From Paraburkholderia phosphatilytica (GTDB lineage: Bacteria; Pseudomonadota; Gammaproteobacteria; Burkholderiales; Burkholderiaceae): a stretch of DNA of 64,000 bases. Location: the NCBI RefSeq assembly GCF_003443895.1, contig NZ_QQOA01000007.1:124001-188000 (forward strand). Reading direction: 5' to 3'. The translations under genes and the position numbers were made by a program. The notes below the pieces were generated by a model that was not told the DNA's origin, did not search any database, and worked only from the letters and a program-made list of their open reading frames with translations. Shown here piece by piece: positions 61,694 through 64,000 of the stretch (the first letter of the stretch is position 1; each line of letters starts with the position of its first letter).

Positions 61694-64000
61694 TTAGCGG
61701 TCGCTGCTGACCGGATTCGCCGCGGCTTCGGTGCTCGCCGTCCTGACCGCGTCCTTGCCATCGTCCGGCCGGTCGAGCAGCGGCTGCAACGCCGGTGCAA
61801 GCGACTTCAGCAACTGCACCGACATCGCGCTCGTGAAATCGTAGTGCGCCGCGTACGGCTCGTGCACCCACGCGGTGAGGCTGCCGTAGTAGCGGCCGCC
61901 AATCACGAACAGGAACGTCGCGCTGCGGTTCACCTTGCGCGACTCGATCAGCCGCGCGCCCGGCGCATACACGTCGAAGCGCTGGTCACCGGTGCCGGTC
62001 TTGCCGTACACCTCCAACGTGCGGCCGTCCGCGTACGTGATGCCGTCGGCGAGACGCTTGCCGGTGCCGCCCTGCACGACGTCGCGCAGCATGCTGCGCA
62101 CCACGCGTGCGATATCGGCGGAGAACATCGGCTTCTGCTCAGCCGGCGCGTGCGTGAACTTCGTCGCGTACGGGGTGCCTTCGGCGAAGTCGAGTTCGGA
62201 CACGCTGTGCGTCGGCGACTGGTCGCCGTCGTTCGCGACCATCCCGATCAGCTGCGCGAGCGCGAGCGGCCGGTCGCCCGATGCGCCGATCGCGGCCGCA
62301 TACGACGGCGTGATCGTCTCGAACGGGTAACCCAGCGCGCGCCACGATTTGCCGATCGAGTCGTACGCGCGCAGCTCCACTTCGTGGCGGATGCGGCGGT
62401 CCTGCGTCGCGTGAAAACGCGTCTTGAAGAGCCACGAATAAGTCTGCAGACGCACGTCGCGGCTTGCATCGTCGACCTGCTTCAGCGTCGCGTCCGGATG
62501 CGCGCGCAGGTAGTTCAGGAGCCACAGTTCGAGCGGATGCACGTGCGCGATGAAGCCGCGGTCGTTCAGATTGAACTTGTCGATCGCGTATTTCGCGTAC
62601 AGCTTCGCGAGGTCTTCATCGGTCAGCGACGTCGCCGCGGGCGTGCCCTTCAGCGCCGCGCGCATCTGCGCGTCGAACCACGACCGTGGCTCGTCCGGCG
62701 CGATGCTGCGCAGCACGGTCGCGATCTTCGGCGGCGCCTTGCGCACGCGGCGCATCAGCATCGCGATCGCGTCGTCGGCGGGCACGCCGTGATATTTCTC
62801 GTAGAAGCGCTGCATATAGACGCGGCTTTCTTCATCGGCGAAGCGGTTCAGATACAGCGTGCGCTGCGCCGGATCGTCGAGCCATTGCGACGACGGGCCG
62901 GAGGTCTGGATCATCTCGTAGCGCACGATGTCGCGCATCAGCCGCACGAACACCAGGTTCACCGAGTGCTGGAACGCTTCGCGCAGCGTCAGCACGCGGC
63001 CGTTGTCGTCGGAATCGAAGTTCGTGAAGGCCTGCGCGCCGCCGCCGGTGTAGAACAGCTCGCCGGGGCTCGCCGAATACTTGCGCTCCACCGCCGCATC
63101 GAGCATCGCGGGCAACGAGCGATCTTTCGCGGTAGCCAGATAGTCGATCGCCCAGCGCGTCAGCGCGTCCTGCTTCTCCGGCTGCACGGCCCGCAGTTCC
63201 GCCGCGCTCATCGCGCCGTAGCGCGCGTGCAGGTCCGTCACGATCTGCAGATAGGTGATCACCGTGCGCAGCTTCGCGGTGGAACCGAGATTCAGGCGCG
63301 CGCCGGAGTTGATGTCGAACGGCTCGTTGACGCTATCGGTCTGCACGCGCACGAGGTTCTCGCCGCCGCGGCGCTCGAACAGCGTGAAGCTGTACGCGAT
63401 CTTCGACGGATCGTCGCCCGCGCGCAGCATCTCGAAGCCGACGAGGCCGAGCGCCTTCGCGCCGTCGCGCGTTGCGGCTTCCGCGAGCTTCGCGCTGACT
63501 GCCTGCTGCACGCCGTTGTCGAGCGTCGAGGTTGCGCGCAGGTCGAGCCGGTCGAGGTCGTAGGTATCGTGAATGCCGAGCGCGCCGAGCAGCTGCGAAC
63601 GGATCGACGTCACCGCCTTCAGGCCGACGTACGACACCGGCCGCTTCACGTCGTCCGGCGCGACGCGATCGGCATGCGCGGCCAGCGCCGCGTCACGCAG
63701 CCGCGCGCTGATCACGCCGTTCGACGCGAGCAGGCGCAGGTAGCTGTCGGTCATCTTCTGCAGATCGCCGTAGCCTTTGCGCAGGAACCACGACGGCGCG
63801 CGCTGCGCGATCATCAGCGACAGTACCTGACGGAACGCCACGCCCTGGTCGCCAAGATTCGCGGGCGTCTGCGGCGCCTTCAGGATGCGGTTCACGTCGT
63901 CGAAATCGCGGCCGTACCACGCGGCGAGCCCGTCGCCGATGCCCTGGATTTCACCCGCGCCCGGCCGCGCGGAAAGCGGCACCGAGTTCAGATAGCGCAC
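61694..64000 (-). CDS. Class A penicillin-binding protein (partial, N-terminus outside window)
   Basis: The frame is open to the right-hand window edge; 768 codons are seen. It begins inside the glycosyltransferase (GT51) domain (YLNSVPLSARPGAGEIQGIGDGLAAWYG), so its catalytic Glu motif lies outside. The transpeptidase domain follows with the active-site Ser in GSTAKL (SxxK), FQHSVN (SxN) and YGKTGTGDQ (KTG), in the right order. It would polymerise and cross-link peptidoglycan in the periplasm. The C-terminal tail is Asp/Ala-rich. The exact PBP1 type cannot be given without the N-terminus. Confidence 0.9.
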   Translation of the reverse strand: MRYLNSVPLSARPGAGEIQGIGDGLAAWYGRDFDDVNRILKAPQTPANLGDQGVAFRQVLSLMIAQRAPSWFLRKGYGDLQKMTDSYLRLLASNGVISARLRDAALAAHADRVAPDDVKRPVSYVGLKAVTSIRSQLLGALGIHDTYDLDRLDLRATSTLDNGVQQAVSAKLAEAATRDGAKALGLVGFEMLRAGDDPSKIAYSFTLFERRGGENLVRVQTDSVNEPFDINSGARLNLGSTAKLRTVITYLQIVTDLHARYGAMSAAELRAVQPEKQDALTRWAIDYLATAKDRSLPAMLDAAVERKYSASPGELFYTGGGAQAFTNFDSDDNGRVLTLREAFQHSVNLVFVRLMRDIVRYEMIQTSGPSSQWLDDPAQRTLYLNRFADEESRVYMQRFYEKYHGVPADDAIAMLMRRVRKAPPKIATVLRSIAPDEPRSWFDAQMRAALKGTPAATSLTDEDLAKLYAKYAIDKFNLNDRGFIAHVHPLELWLLNYLRAHPDATLKQVDDASRDVRLQTYSWLFKTRFHATQDRRIRHEVELRAYDSIGKSWRALGYPFETITPSYAAAIGASGDRPLALAQLIGMVANDGDQSPTHSVSELDFAEGTPYATKFTHAPAEQKPMFSADIARVVRSMLRDVVQGGTGKRLADGITYADGRTLEVYGKTGTGDQRFDVYAPGARLIESRKVNRSATFLFVIGGRYYGSLTAWVHEPYAAHYDFTSAMSVQLLKSLAPALQPLLDRPDDGKDAVRTASTEAAANPVSSDR

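Overview
The window is high-GC DNA with dense, mostly operonic genes and almost no non-coding space. The gene families suggest a Burkholderiaceae chromosome, most likely Paraburkholderia or Burkholderia: a sarcosine oxidase/serine dehydratase cluster, a puu/spu putrescine cluster with a DUF3138 outer-membrane protein, a DUF4148 protein, a His-rich Zur, and CUT2 sugar transport with a ROK regulator. The genus is an inference from family content. No rRNA, tRNA, insertion sequence, CRISPR array or replication origin was recognised.

Layout. 0-5.4 kb: amino-acid catabolism. The 3'-truncated soxB and sdaA run leftwards, divergent from a GATase1-AraC regulator. A pyrroline-2-carboxylate reductase (lhpI type) follows, with a proline-racemase-family gene that keeps only its two ends. 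5.4-13.5 kb: a small orphan protein, a C39-like cysteine peptidase, and a signalling island (HTH-REC regulator, hybrid histidine kinase, cysteine-free molybdopterin-fold exported protein). Then come a NERD-domain helicase, a GST, Zur and a single-domain response regulator. 14-24.4 kb: a TetR/DHA2 efflux pair with a readable promoter and operator, three stacked hairpins, and a zinc-ribbon membrane protein whose fourth zinc ligand is an in-frame UGA. These are followed by an orphan TAXI binding protein, a DUF937-OmpA protein, two related Pro-rich exported proteins, a Spy-like protein, a GNAT and a MerR regulator.

24.4-40 kb: a complete putrescine module, puuC, puuR, a 966-bp regulatory gap, puuD, puuA, spuC, potFGHI, a DUF3138 porin-like gene and two tandem puuB-type oxidases. 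The genes cover uptake, gamma-glutamylation or direct transamination, oxidation of the aldehyde and hydrolysis to GABA. 40-48.6 kb: a phospholipase-D-like protein, a DyP peroxidase/encapsulin nanocompartment operon with an intact cargo-loading tail, a LysR/MFS pair, a DUF2891 protein and an RraA-like protein. 48.6-57 kb: a Tat-exported glycoside-hydrolase-like lipoprotein, three small DUF/RDD genes, and an FrcBCA-type sugar transporter with a ROK regulator. Its promoter carries an inverted repeat over the -10 region. 57-64 kb: an unrecognised 1335-residue protein, a DUF4148 protein and a class A penicillin-binding protein that runs off the window end.

Points most worth a second look are the UGA-interrupted zinc ribbon, the encapsulin/DyP operon, the three-gene system with a cofactor-less molybdopterin-fold protein, the 1335-residue orphan, the internally deleted racemase, and several operator-like repeats beside their presumed regulators.
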